A stretch of DNA of 64,000 nucleotides from Parasponia andersonii (Eukaryota; Streptophyta; Magnoliopsida; Rosales; Cannabaceae), in the NCBI GenBank assembly GCA_002914805.1, contig JXTB01000137.1:656699-720698 (forward strand), given 5' to 3'. The notes beneath the pieces are model-generated. The model was not told the origin of the DNA. It was given only the letters and a program-made list of their open reading frames with translations, and searched no databases. The translations under genes and the position numbers were made by a program. Shown in pieces: positions 49,641 to 63,400 of the stretch (positions are counted from its first letter, which is position 1; every line of letters begins with the position of its first letter).

Positions 49641-50648
49641 CATATATGTAATATCTAAAATATTTCACAGAAAGATAACCCTTGTAACTAACTCTCAACA
49701 AAGTACATATTATAAGTAGAGCACAGAAAATGAGTAAAACACAGTGGATGCAATGAAAGAAGGTAACTATGATTTCAGTAGACTATAAACAGGGAGGATG
49801 ATAAAGAGAGGTAAAATGTGGCGAGTACAGTTACAAAATATGATATATATATATATATATATAATCAAATAACATCAAAACAAATATAAGATATGCTAAA
49901 CTAAAATTAAACAGGTGGGAATACCCCAATGGAACATGTAATAAAAGAAATATTAAAAAAAAAGTTTAGAAACTTACCCAACACAGAAGCCTAAAGTAAA
50001 TAAATAGTAAACCTCAGCATTATTTTCCTAGAATATAAAAAAGCCTCCCAAAATATATTTAGAAAAAAAAAAGAAACTCCCTCATTGTTCTAATCCCTTT
50101 TTAATTAATATATATATATATACATTTCTAAGACTATAAATATGAAAGAACAAAGTATTAATAAGGAAAATAGAAGTCATGATTAACATAAAAAAATCTC
50201 AAACAAATAATAAATATCAAAACCAAAAAAAGGGAGGAAAAAAAAGGGAGACTCAAGAGTGCTCAAGAAAATAGGCTAGAAATGTAAGACCACAGAGATG
50301 AAATTTCCAGAAATGAGTATACACTAATATAAATACATATTTATATATATATATACAAATGTATATACGTATATTTTTGCAAGAATTATAACAAAAGGCC
50401 TAATCAAAATAAATGAAAACAAACCAGCTTGAAAATCACAAAACCCAAAACTAATAGTCCTATTAGCCCATTTACTACAAGCCCATATCAACAACCTAAA
50501 AATCAACAAATTCAAATTATACATACATCAAAGAACAACAGAAACATATAATCAATAAACTCTCCTATAACAAAGAAAAACAAATATGAAAAAACAATTA
50601 GGAGTAGCTATTTTTCATACATAAATAAAGATAGACCTCAAAGAAACA

Positions 50649-50935
50649 ATGATGCAGAGCAAAAATAAAATCACATAGAAAACATAATTATATAAAATAA
50701 AATTGGAGGACGAAAAATGCTAGACAAAAAAAGGAGAGCACCACACCCATGATAAGATTCATAGGAGGAAAAATGCAACAAAACAATGATCTAGAGGAGG
50801 AAAAATGCAACAAAACAATGATCCAGAGCAAAGATAAAATCAAATAGCAAAAATAATTATAGAAAATAAAATAAAAAAATAAAAAATACCTGACAAAAAG
50901 AGAAGAGCACCATACCCATAATAAGATCCAAAGAA
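50649..50935. repeat. Degenerate tandem repeat region
   Basis: A unit of about 110-170 bp containing CAATGAT.CAGAGCAAA and GAGCACCA.ACCCAT.ATAAGAT occurs twice (about 50649 and 50817). Between them a 37-bp unit with GGAGGAAAAATGCAACAAAA is duplicated (about 50764 and 50796). Confidence 0.7.
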
Positions 50936-51124
50936 ATAAAAAAACGCAACAAAGTTTTGATCCAAATAACCAGATCTACATAAAGAAACCAAAGATTCAA
51001 AAATAAAAAGTGAAAGAAACCAACCAAAGGCCAAGGAATAGAAGATGAAAGAAAGGAAGAAAGAAAAAAAGACCTAACTCGAAGAAGACTGAGAAGAATC
51101 ACTGGAGGAAAAGGAGAAAAATTC

Positions 51125-51430
51125 ACAATTTAAAACGAATCCAATGGAAAAAGAAAAAAAAACGCCAATCTAAGAAGACAATAATCAAACGAAGACAAAG
51201 AAAAAGAGAAAACATCTGAGGAAGGAGAAATAAAAGAGCATCAAGTTCAGAGAGAAGAGAGAAGAAGACCATTCGAGAAGAAAGAGAGAATGAAAAGCAT
51301 CAAGTGGACCAATCAAGAGACAAAATCCAAACAAATGTCGGAAAACTCCCACCAAAATTACTTAAGCCAAGCACCCATCCGAGGGCTTTTTCAGTAAAAT
51401 CATATACACTAACAATAAAAAGACTAAAAA
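51125..51430. repeat. Dispersed direct repeat, copy 2, left part
   Basis: Matches copy 1 in order, from the GAAGACAATAATCAAACGAA block to CACTAACAATAAAAAGACTA. It is cut at 51430 by a 3.5 kb insertion. The right part resumes at about 54935 with CTACAATGAGAATTTAAGGG. Confidence 0.65.
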
Positions 51431-54400
51431 ATCTGTAACCCTCTAGGAATCCCTATACTTGCAACCTTAGTAGAATTATTATTAATAGACTTAAGGTCGA
51501 ATTTTAATAAGTTTATGTTCATAAATACTTGAAATTATATGTGTAGTATTATTTTAATGTTAAAATTTATTATGTGAGAAAACCATAATTATTCCTTATT
51601 TTAATTTAGAAATTCAAAGTTAGTTTTCCTTAATAATAAATTAATTCTACAAAGATTACATTATGTACATCAATATAACCTAATTAAGAATGTGACATAT
51701 TTATGTCACATTAACAATTGTTACATTTTATAACCTAAAGGTAATGATAGCACCAAAATAGTACTATGCCATAATTTGAATGGCTAGGATTTAAGTATAC
51801 AAAGAATTAAGTAGACAAATTAATCTAAGGGTGGAAAATAAGTTGTAGAAAATGATGAAGACTAGTGAAATTTTATGTTAGGGAGGTAATAACTATAAAT
51901 TAGTGGAATAGAAAAAGAAAGGGATAAAGTTAGTGGATAATTCTAAAAAAAGAAAATATAAATAAAACTAATTGATAGTCTGTCTCTAAAATTACTCAAA
52001 AAGTAAGAAAAAGAAAATGATAAAGGAAATATTATTTGGAAAGTAGTGGCTATAATTCAAAGTAGAAGACAGAGATAAAACTAATAATAATTTAAAAGGT
52101 ATGAAAAGGAATAATATAATGGAGATTTTCTTTGGGACCTAGTGGTATTGGATTCCAAATAATTGAAAAAGAAGAAATATTAAAGACAAAAGTAGTAGAT
52201 GAGTGAAAAATAAAGTAAAAGATAAGGTAATTGAGTAATAATAGAGTTTGGATTATTAGATGGAATGTGAAAGTGTATATTATTGGATACCTCCTATGGA
52301 TGGCCTATAACTAAATCTTTTATTTGGCAATTGGAGATCCATACTTAGCCTTCTAATTACTTAGCCAAAATGGATGGCCTATAACTAAATCCTCTATTTG
52401 GCAATTAGAGATCCATACTTAGCCTTCTAATTACTTAGCCAAAACTATCTTTATTTTTCCAATTATTCTTTCTCAAAAAAAAAAAAAATCTCTTTCTACC
52501 TCACTTTTCTTTCAAACCCACAAGAGCTATAATATTTTATCTATCTTCCTTGCTTTTCTTATAAAGACTTTAGAAATTGAGAATTATAATCAAGAAAAGA
52601 GAGCACCTAGTTTTATGGAGGAGATGTAAGGAAGAAGAAGGAAAGATTTTGGAAGGTAAGTTGCACAAACATATTTAAGTTTATTAAGATTTTTAGCTCT
52701 AAAATTATAAGAAGTTTAATTTTTAGTATTTTGATTTCTAGTAAAATATTGATACTTAAAAAAGTTCCCAAACACTCCAAGAAAGAAGATTCAAGCTTGG
52801 AAGATAAATATTTCCTTACCTTGCTTATTATGTGTTTAAATAGATTCTATAAAAAAATAAATGGGTAATAACATATTTGATCTACTTTATATATTATGTA
52901 ATTTATATTATATTTAGACTTATTTTGTTGATTTCTTAAGCCTCTAATATGAATACTTTATAATAATAAAGGCTAAATAATAATAATAATAATAATAAAA
53001 TCCAAATGACTAAACATAAAAGTGGAATATTTTTAAGTGTAAGACCCTAAAATAAAATATGCATGAAAATGAACCGAGCTTAATGATTTAGACTTAGATC
53101 CTTAAGAATAGGATTTTGCCCATTAAAAATTCTTTCCAAAAATTAAAGATGGTTGCTCAAAAGTTGAAGGGACTAAAATGCTAAAACTTTGAGTATTTGG
53201 ATCAAAATATGGGTAGAATATGTGAGAAAGTTATTTTAGGCAGTTTTAGGACTATATTAAAGTGTAAAAATAAATAAAAGAAGAATCTTTACAAAAAGAT
53301 AAGTTATAACTCAATATTTACCATTTGATGGCATAAATATTAAAAATCTTAAGATTATGGACAAAAATAAAAATTATAAAACTTGAAATTTTAGATTGGA
53401 AATTTGCTACAAGAATAAATTGAAAACTTTATTTTAGATCTTTAATTGGGATAAGAAAAGATTTACTTAAGTTTAAAATATGAAATCAATTATAGGAAAT
53501 AAATAATATATGCCTTTAATTGTATTTAGCCTAAGTTTAGTTATGTGCCTAAAAAGCGTGATCAATGCCAAATAATATTTAACGAAAGTATGATTTTAGA
53601 TTTTAAATCTGTATAACCATTAGTATGTTTGACTCACTTATCATATGATAACCCTTAATTAAGAATAAAGTAGTTAATCAAGAATAATTCAAAGTAATTG
53701 ATGAAAAACAATATAACTAGGGAAAGTTAGCTGATTTAGGATGATATTAATCAAATCAACAACAAATTATTGATAGATTAAAAAGATTATCATGATAAAG
53801 GTTAAGGAGAATTAAATCTCACATCTAAGTTGAAAGTATAAATTAGTCAATGAATATAACATGATATTGTTTCTCCAATGTGAAGTTTTATATTTGATCA
53901 AGATTGAGTCTTAGATATCTTAAACCCACTAGGTAATTAGAAGTTTAAAAAAAGATATGAGTCTACTTTAAATTACTCTAATAAATAGAGTATGCATACG
54001 TCAGGCTAAAACTTCTACCTAGATGTACGTAATTAATAAGTAGAACTAGGAAAATTATATTATGAGGTAAGTACAATCTCACCTATAGCATATATGGTTT
54101 GAAAGTGTTTCACATTTGTAGTATAATATGTTTAAAATTATTTCATATGCTAACTTGCTTTTATTTTGTTATTGTATGGCCTATGTATAATGTATGCTTA
54201 TAAAGATACATTTTCTATGCTATAAAAATGATGTATGCTTACTTTACAATATCATCATGTAAAAATACTTTAGCATACTTTAACAAAGAAAATGCTATGA
54301 TAGTAGAATATCAGTTTAGGTTTGTTCTTTAAGCGTACCTATTTATATTAAGAGAAGACTAAATAAGATAAAGAATTTAAAGGTATCGTATCAACCTTCA

Positions 54401-54934
54401 CTACGTGAGGATATTCGAGAAAAAATAAGATTGGCCTTAAGAAAAGTATGTTAAGACTATAACCGTGATGCTTTTAATTGGATCGCTCCCCTGGTTCCCT
54501 ATTTGGTAGTGCACACTCGATACGTATACCAAGATCCATAAGAAAGATAAAAGACTTTGTAATAAAGAATAAAATAAAATAATGATAGAATATCTTATAA
54601 TAAAACATACAATAATAATTTCATAAAATAACATAATTGGATTTTCATAAAAGATTGTTTGTTTATAAATAAAATATTTTGTAAGAATTATATTGTATTT
54701 GCTGACTGAAGGCTCATGTTTTATGAGTATCTATGTTATAGGTACCAAACGCAAGAAACCTTTGATTTGATTGATGGGTTAACTGGAATTGAGACAGGGA
54801 TGAATATGAGGCACGGGCAGTGAAATACCGCCATTAAAATTATTTCCGCATATGTTCTTATTATGAGATAAATAATTTCAATTATGTAAGCTTGATATTG
54901 TTTGAAAACATACTTATAACTTGAAAAAACTAAA
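51431..54934. mobile_element. Unclassified 3.5 kb insertion, LTR-like left end
   Basis: The segment separates the two halves of repeat copy 2. Its left end TGTAACCCTCTAGG has the form of a plant gypsy LTR start, and another LTR-like start (TGTAAGACCCTAAAAT) occurs at 53039, so it may hold two solo LTR remnants. The sequence AAAAA(A/G)ACTAAAAAATC is found both just left of 51431 and around 54925-54942. That is longer than a retroelement target duplication, so the boundaries are uncertain. No coding domain was seen. Confidence 0.35.
52296..52443. repeat. 74-bp tandem duplication
   Basis: Two near-identical units (starting ATGGATGGCCTATAACTAAA) at 52296 and 52370. Very few differences, so the duplication is recent compared with its surroundings. 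Confidence 0.9.
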
Positions 54935-55140
54935 AAATCATATCTACATAAATGCTACAATGAGAATTTAAGGGGCATAAACATAATTGTAGAGCCTCAG
55001 AGTGAGCATTGAATCCGAAAAAAATACTAATAATGAAAGACTAAAAAACCACACCCACAGAAAGACTACAATAAAAATTAAAAAAGCATAAACGTAATTG
55101 TAAAGCTCAGTAAAAAGCATTGAATTCGAGAAAACAGAGG
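54935..55140. repeat. Dispersed direct repeat, end of copy 2 and copy 3
   Basis: Two successive partial copies: CTACAATGAGAATTTAAGGG to GAGCATTGAATCC (about 54956-55015), then ACTAATAATGAAAGACTAAA to AAGCATTGAATTC (about 55027-55126). Confidence 0.65.
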
Positions 55141-57153
55141 AAATAAAAAAGATAGCAAGTGTTCATCTTTTTCCTTAACATATATATAATAATATGTGAA
55201 AAAAACTATCTCGTAACTTCCTCGTAATGTTCAAACACTGTCCACTATCCGGCAATATGCTCACTCGACAAGTATTATCTCATAATTTTCTGTCAGTGTC
55301 CAAATTATATCCAGTAGTGCACTCCATTGACAAAATACTATCTAATAGTAATTTTGTGTTTTCAAAAAACTAAAGGAATTAGTTATATAATAATTAATGT
55401 GTTAATAATTATCTTCTATTTAAATTATCTTTTTATTTTAAAATTGCAAAGACAATTTAACAATTATGAACTAGCTAATCATATTAGATTTTTATCACCA
55501 TTAATAAATAATGGAAAATAATTATTTTAAGTATCATAGATGCATAGCAAGCGTGTGTCACTCTTACTAGGCCAGTCTTGGTCCAAATAAATTTGGACAA
55601 TGACCCACTCTCTTTCGGCAAGTTTGTGATTCAATACAGTATTTATGAGCTAGTTCAAGAACCTAATAGATAATTAAAACTTTTTAATCAATAATTATAA
55701 TTTATTAACTGTTGGATTACTCTTCTAAAAATCTAAAGTTGTACTTTCAACATAATAGATATAATTACTCAAATAGAAAACTATGAATAGTCTATTAATT
55801 TAATCATTACATACAAATTAACCCGTCATAAGATATTTATAAGTAGAGTAGGTCTAAGTCTGTTAATCTCTTTAATTATTTCTTTGTCCTTAATTGTCAG
55901 TGATTATCTAGTAAATAATTAATTTAATTATAAATTTTTGTTTATCATTGATAGAAATAATGTGCTTATTATCTAAGACTCTAATCAATACTTAAGAGAA
56001 TATCTTGTTTAATTTCTAACAAAAGAATGACTGGATTCAAATATGGGAAATACATTCCCAACCATAATATTACATCTCTAAAGTACGAAGATATTGGTCT
56101 GTTATTATAATAAAATGTACCCATGAAATCAAAAGATACAATACGACAAATAGAATTTTATATTTACTCATGATTAAAGTAAATTCATATATGATCATCA
56201 GTTGATAAATGTGAACTTTCTATTTTCTAACGGGCCCTATTAGAAATTCACTTTCATTTTGGTCCAATTCTATATAATCAACATTATATACAATGTCTCT
56301 ATTTTAATGTCTCCACATCTAAAATGCAGATAAACTGAATAGAGATGAACCGCCTTAATAATCTTATTTAAATAAAGTACCCAAGCTCTCGTAACGATGA
56401 TGAATTATTTTAGATTATTATTCTTAAACTAAATCCTCTTATATATAATGATAATAATTGGTTTAAGATCATACTAATAATTAAGGAAATAACATGATAT
56501 TTACATTGTATAATGAAAGCAAACATAAGTAAACACAATAAAAATGTAATTTCAGTTATTAATCAACAAATGTAATATCTAATTATATACTTTTAGGGAA
56601 TAATCCATAACACATTTATGTTCCTACCATTTGAGAAAGTCAACCACAAATTCTAAATATTACTTCTTTAGTAGAAATATTAAAATCTTACTTTTTTCTA
56701 ACTCTACTATTTCTTATGTCCTATTAACTTAGGATCTTGTTTCTGACATTGTTTAATCCTGTCTAATAAAGTAAACTGTAAAATCATAGCAGTTAATTTT
56801 TCAGTGATTAACTTAATACCAAACTTCATGAATCTTCCTGCAGAGGTTTCTCTAACTCGTGTAAAGCTAATGGATTACTGCATAATTTTCTACTAAGTGT
56901 ATGTGCCACAACAATGACTTTCCCTGGATGGTAACTGATGTCGCAATCGTAATCTTGAAACAATTCTAACTAACATCGTTATCTTATATTTAATTCTTTT
57001 TAAGTGAAAAGATACTTAAATTTTTATGATTATTGAAGATCTGACAACGTACACCATATAAATAATATTGTCAAATCTTCCATGCAAATAATACTACTGC
57101 TTAATGAGTCAGTTATTTTTCGATAAATCAAGCACCTTTTAAGCAAAAATAAT
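55141..57153. other. Noncoding, partly copia-LTR-like, no gene
   Basis: No ORF is supported. The part at about 55555-56640 (with GGCCAGTCTTGGTCCAAATA and GGACAATGACCCACTC) resembles noncoding ends of copia elements on the minus strand. The similarity is only stylistic and no partner LTR was identified. Confidence 0.3.
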
Positions 57154-58560
57154 TGTGTATTTTCAAGTATTTTTGTCAGTTTAATGTATTTTTATAGAAT
57201 TCGTAAATAAATATAAATAGAGGTAAAAGTGTGGAAGCAATGGGAGTTTCGAAGCAATTTGGACTAACTCGAAATTAACTGAGGTAAACTGGCACAAAAC
57301 AGGACAGAAAATAGGTGAGAAACCACCCTAGGCAGCAAGGGTGGCAAAGTTGGCGCAACTTGCACCACCCCCAAACTCAATTGTCGAACAGCTGCATAAT
57401 AAATGTGCACAGCTGAGCTAATTCCTACTGAGTGCTCAGATTTTGCTCATTTGTATTGACCCAATGGCCAAGAATTATCCATTTTGGAGCCTATATTAAT
57501 ATATCCACTTGAACCAAAAACCCTTGTATGGAGAATTGGAGAGAAAAACATAAGATGGATGCATAAAATTCAAAGAGAGACATCTTAGAGTTACAGATAA
57601 TTTCTTGAAGAAACTCGAAGAGAGATTCTTGAATATTTGAAGACTTGAAGCTCCTTTTCACAAGAGTTTTTCTTTCCATTTCTTTGACCCTAATCCCTTT
57701 AGAAATTTGTATTGAGTATTTTGTATGAATATTTTGAAATTTATAAATTTCTTGATGAGATTAATTTTCGATGCTCCTATGTTTGGTATGAATTTATGTA
57801 CTAGGATTTGATATATCCTTTTTAACACTTTGTTTTGATTATGTTGTTTATTATTGGTTTATTTTCCATTCTTAATTTATTTATGTTTCTATTTGCTCAA
57901 TACCTCTACTTTATTTGACTAATAATTTATTTGAATTTAGGTTGTGATATTGATGCTCAGGAGAAACTGACTTCAAAAAGTAAAATTGAGAAACATATAT
58001 AGTTTAGGTTATTATGAGACCAGGAGGAGATCAACGCCTAGATAATCACTTTGAGAGCTTAGATTAGTATAAGACTGGGAGATGAGCGATACCTTGACTC
58101 CCAACATAATGGGCTAAACTTAATTAACGCTTAATTAAAGATATTAGATAGGGATATTGAATCGAGTGATTAATCGTATTATCTCATTTGAAACTCGGAA
58201 GAGGTAATCAAGTTAGATTAGGTCTTTTAATTAGTGAGTTGAGTGGAATTATGCTAGTAATATTTTAATTTGACGAATTTAGAAGTAATTAGGTGAAATC
58301 AAGTTCCTAATATATTGGTGTAGAGTATTGTCCATATTTTATTTGCATATTTAAATTTTTATCTTTATTTTATTTAATTTTAATTTTATTTTGTTGATTT
58401 GCCTAGATAAGGTTAAGTTGTGATAATTTTGATACTTAATGATAGTTTAGCACCTAATCCTCATGAGATCGGCAACTCTTACTCTCTTTATATTACTTGT
58501 AAGCGATCTGTACACTTGCAGTTTTATTACATACATGCATGTGTCATAATACTGCCAATT
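57154..58560 (+). repeat. gypsy-type LTR with primer-binding/leader sequence (fossil)
   Basis: An LTR-like segment from TGTGTATTTTCAAG (57154) to about 58445 is followed by TTTAGCACCTAATCCTCATG. The same kind of primer-binding/leader sequence follows the LTR at 8561-10033. A second LTR and internal genes are missing on the right, where a minus-strand gypsy fragment begins. This is probably one end of a broken Ty3/gypsy element. Confidence 0.5.
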
Positions 58561-58780
58561 TTGAATCATAAGTAGGTTATGCTCGTCATCTTTTAGTTGT
58601 CTAGAAGCATAAATAATAATTTTCTCATTTTGCATAAGAGCGCGTTCCAAATCTTCTTTTTAGATGCATCGCTACCAATAACAAATCTTTTTGTACCTAG
58701 AGGTATGATCAAGACCTATATGACAAATATTTGTTATCCACGGTTTTGTAATACATTTTTGTTCATGTGTAGAGCATAAA
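58555..58780 (-). mobile_element. Ty3/gypsy RNase H fragment (fossil)
   Basis: The minus strand encodes ALMQNEKIIIYASRQLKDDE, the start of the gypsy RNase H domain. It is short, isolated and orientated opposite to the LTR on its left, so it comes from a different insertion. Confidence 0.65.
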
Positions 58781-59734
58781 TTTATAGATATAAAAATAAT
58801 AATTTTATAATTAAAAAAGTTAATGTCACTTTATTAAGTTATGAGTACTTGGGTAATTGATCTTAAAGCTTAAGCATATAAAGGAGTTTATGGAATTATG
58901 ACTTTATTGATGAAGTCAACTTATCCATTAGACATATGTGAGCTGATAACAAATAAAAATAAGATTATTGATATTTTTCGTGAGGATACATGTTTATCTG
59001 TATAAATGTATGAATTCTAATATTATATATTTAATTTAAGAGTGTATTCATGGACCTTTAGTGAAATGGACCATTACTAATATATGTGAACTAATTAATT
59101 AACAAACTATTCATATCTAAGTTAGAGATGATAAAGATCTAAATGATAACTATATTAAAAGAATCAACACATAAGATTCATAAAAAAAATCATAAGTCTA
59201 TACCTAGGTGGACTAAAATGATAAAAAACACAAAAAAAAAACTTAAAACCACCACAGATCAAGATTTTAGTAGACTAAAATAACCACAGATTTAGATATA
59301 AGTGGAGTTATATCTTCTCAAAGAGAAAGATTATTTAATGAAAAAAAAATAAAACAAAAAATAAAGAATATAAAACTCCCTATCAGAGAGAGATCTTTAG
59401 TCTTCCTTCCCAGCAGATTAGAAGAAGAAGAAAAGTGAATTTTTGGCCTATTAGAAGGAAAAAAAAGGAGAAAAGAGAGAATAAGAGACAGACATCAATA
59501 CGATAATTAATTGATTTAAACATTCTAATTTCAAATTTCTTTTGAGGTATAGTCTTTTGAATATTGTATATTATATGTTGAACAACAATTAGCTTTAAAA
59601 ATCATAGGATTAAAATTCTACAATCAATCCTGTTTAACTCAATACATTGCTCTATTATAGTCCAAATGATTAATTTGTCCAAGTTCACTACTGAGCACTT
59701 TTTAAATTTCCAATCACACTCTGTAGTGAATTGG
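58781..59734. other. Noncoding, possibly LTR-derived, no gene
   Basis: AT-rich and without ORFs. The second half (GGAGAAAAGAGAGAATAAGA, then ATTGATTTAAACATTCTAAT) resembles the R/U5 part of copia LTRs on the plus strand. No duplicate copy was found to confirm it. Confidence 0.3.
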
Positions 59735-60012
59735 GTCCATGATGGCAAATTTTTGGTGGCACGGTATGGAGAGAAAGTCAGAGATTCAAGGATTCATTGG
59801 TCCTGAATGTGCAGCCAAAGCTTGATGGTGCTTCAGATTTTCAGAAGTCTAGTCTTTTTAACCAATCTATGATGGCTAAACAAGGATGATACCTTATTTC
59901 TAATCCCTCTTCTTTTGTTCCTCATGTTTTTCAAGCTAAATATTATTACTCTTCTTCAGCACTGGATGTTCACGCTGGTGCTAATACTTCCTTTGCTTGC
60001 GACATATTTGTT
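59735..60012 (+). pseudogene. L1-like LINE, C-terminal fragment
   Basis: The plus strand encodes the conserved plant LINE segment after the reverse transcriptase: FWWHGMERKSEIQGF, then SSLFNQSMMAKQG (compare FNxALLAKQGWRL), SNPSSFVPHVFQAKYY and GANTSF. It contains stops and a frame change and is only about 280 bp long, so it is a truncated, dead copy. It ends where the copia B LTR begins. Confidence 0.65.
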
Positions 60013-60021
60013 GGGGGATGG

Positions 60022-60450
60022 ATTTAATCAAACAGTGTGTGATGTGAAAAGTTAGAGATATTAGACTTAATATGATCTATCTATGTATAAAATAAATAAT
60101 ATATAAATCAAAAGTGGAAATAAGTTTAAGGATTGAATATATACCTTCGGCCATTGACGCTCTGTTTACTATTGTTATTATATATTACTATATATTATAG
60201 AGTATTAGCACTTTTAAGCCTTGTAGAATCTTTACTAATAGTGTATAGTAATATAAATTTTGATTCTCAGACGTAGGAGCTAAATATAAATTATTCCTTT
60301 GTATTAATAGACGTTTTCCATCAAAATATTTTCTCAGAGTTGGATATTGGGCAATGACTCATATACTAATCTCAATTAAAAAATTGAGGATATTTGTCTA
60401 TTAATTAGCTATAATGGACCATTACTGTGTAGGACAAAAAATATCTAATA
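60022..60450 (-). repeat. copia B, probable 3' LTR
   Basis: It lies directly downstream (minus sense) of the copia B RNase H end and of a CCAAGTAGGAG polypurine tract (60451-60466). The minus-strand start TATTAGATATTTTTTGTCC is of copia LTR type. The left limit is approximate. The 5' LTR lies outside the window, so the pair cannot be compared. Confidence 0.5.
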
Positions 60451-63400
60451 TTCTCCTACTTGGTCCATATATTTCTCCATCAATTATCCCTTTTAAGAAA
60501 CAAAATACTTGAATCATGGCGATATGTCCTCTAAAATTGAATATTATCTTCCATGTATTACAAAGTATTATGTCTTTATAAACACTAGCCTATATTATCT
60601 TAATGAATAAACCCTATGTTTATTCTAGGTCCAATCAAAAATAATATTTCTCAAGTTCAATTAATGTTTACACAAAGAAAATTAAATATGAAAAAATATC
60701 ACACAATAGAGTTTTAAATTATATTTATTCTTACAACAAAAATCACGTAAAGGAACTAAGTCCCATTCATTCTACATGATCCTTAAATTTCAATAGTGGC
60801 ATGCCTTTAGTCAAATGATCAACAATCATCAATTTAGTACTAACGTGCTCAATAACTACTGTTTTATCTTTAACACGTTCCCTTATGATTAAATACTTTA
60901 TGTCAATGTGTTTACTTTGACTACCACTTTTTTTTGTTTTTAGCCATAAATACTACTATTGAATTGTCAAGGTATATCTTTAATGACCTAGAAATTGAAT
61001 CCACAATTTTAGGCCAAAAAATAAAACTCTTCATCCATACATCTTGTGACGTGGCCTCAAAACAAGATGCGAACTCAGCTTCCATAGTAGAAGTAGGAGT
61101 CAAAGTCTGCTTTACACTTCTCCAAGATACAACTCTACTGGTAAACATAAAAATGTATCCATAAGTTGATTTTAGAGAATCAACACGGTCGGAAAAATCT
61201 GAATCGGAGTAGCCAATCACCTCTAGATTATCAGTCCGTTTATATATAAACATATAATCCTTCGTTCCTTGAAGGTACCTCATCATTTTCTTTTTAGTTT
61301 TCTAGTGGTCAATACCTGGATCTGATATCTTCCTAACATCCCAACAGAATATGCAATGTCGGGTCTTGTATAGACCTGAGCATACATAAGACTTCCAACT
61401 ACAAAAGCATATGGAATGTTTTGTATTTGTCCCCTTTCAAGATCATTTTTCCGATACTGGTTCAAATTGAACTTGTCATCCTTCACAGTGGGAGCTATAC
61501 TAGATGAACAATCTTTCATCTGAAATCTTTCTAAAACTTTATTGATATAGGTATCTTGAGACAATCCTAAAATATATCGAAATCTATCTCTATGTATCTT
61601 AATTCCAATGACATAAGATGCATCACCCATATCCTTCATGTCAAAGTTTTTAGAGAGAAAATGTTTCACTTCATAAAGCATACCCTTATTATTGGTTGTA
61701 AGTAAAATGTTATCCGTGTATAGAACAAGGAAATAAATCTTACTCCCGTTGATCTTCTGGTACATACATTGATCTATGATGTTCTCTATAAAGCCAAATG
61801 AAGAGATAATATCATGAAATATCAAATACCATATCAGGATACTTGTTTCAATCAATATATGAATTTCTTGAGCTTGCACACTAAATGCTTGCCATTATTA
61901 GAGGAAAATCCTTCTAGTTATTTCATATAAACCTCTTCCTCTAGTTCTCTATTGAGAAAAATCATTTTTACATCCATTTGTTGCAACTCTAAGTCAAAAT
62001 ATGCTACTAATGCTATAATGATACGAAAAGAATATTTCTTAGATATAAGAGAAAAGGTCTCCTTGTAGTCGATTCCTTCCTTTTGAGTGAATCATTTAAT
62101 AACGAGTCTTACTTTACATCTCTCAATATTGTCTAATGAGCCTTTCTTTGCTTTAAAGACTCATTTACATCCAATGGCTTTTGTACTATTAGGCAACTTT
62201 ATAAGATCCCAGATACTATTAGATGCAATAGAATTCATTTCAACTTTCATGGCATTATACCATAAATCAGATTCTTTGCAATTCATGGATTGTGAAAACA
62301 TTTCAGGATCATTTCCGAATCATTTCTGACTACAATATCATAGTCTGATTCTTGTAGATACACAACATAATCATTAGAAATTGCTGATTTCTTTATTCTA
62401 GTAGATGTCCTTAATGTTGTATCAATATTTTTCTAAGGAATATATTGTTCAACTAGTTGTTCAACATTTTCTTGAACAACTTGATCGTCTGGATTATTTT
62501 AGCAGTTTGTGGAACTTCAATAATTGGTTGTTCAACACTCATTTGAGCTTGAGGAGTATTATGAATGATAGGCAATCTATCAATTGAGGTGGAAGGTTGA
62601 GTATGAATATGATCTTTTTGAAAAATAATATTTTGGGATTGATTGCTCCCACTGATCAAGTCATTTTCAAGAAATGTTGCATTTCTTGATTCCACCATTC
62701 TAGTGCTGCGAGATGGACAATAAAATCTGTACTCCTTAGACCTTTCAGCATATCTAATGAAATACCTACTAATGATCCTTGGGTCTAATTTCTTTTTTTT
62801 TTTTTTTGTGAGTTGTATACTCTTACTTCAGACGGGCATCCCCAAATGCATATATGTCGCAAATTTGGTTTCCAACTTTTAAGTAACTCAAATGGTGTCT
62901 TAGGGACAACCTTGGTTAGAACTCGGTTTAATATATACATTACTATTTTAAGAGCTTCAATCCACAAGGATTTAGGAAGCTTAGAGCTACTAAGCATACT
63001 CCATACCATATCTATTAATGTTTGATTCATTCTTTCTGCAACACCATTTTGATTTGGAGAACCAGGCATAGTATATTGGGGAACAATCCTATGATCTCAA
63101 AGAAAATCAGCAAATAGACTAGTTGCTTGTCCATTCTCAGTGTATCTACCATAATATTTTCTACCTCTGTCAGTTCTCACAATCTTAATTTGTTTTTCGC
63201 GTTGTTTCTCTACTTCGGCCTTAAAAACTTTAAAGACATCCAATGTTTCATTCGTATTATGAAGCAAATAGAGATACATGTATCGTGAGTAATCATCTAT
63301 GAAAGAGATGAATGTATGATCTCTAATATGTCAATACTTCTTTTGGCACCTTTTTTTGAGTTGTTGGTCTACTTTTCCTTAAAACAATCCGTATAAGTGT

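Noticed and set aside
49248-51126. Hydrophobic minus-strand frames rich in Phe, Leu and Ser
   Set aside because: They are translations of purine-rich (GAA/AAG) repeats on the plus strand; the membrane-protein look is a composition effect.
62813-63025. 70-codon plus-strand frame
   Set aside because: Antisense shadow of the copia B integrase region.
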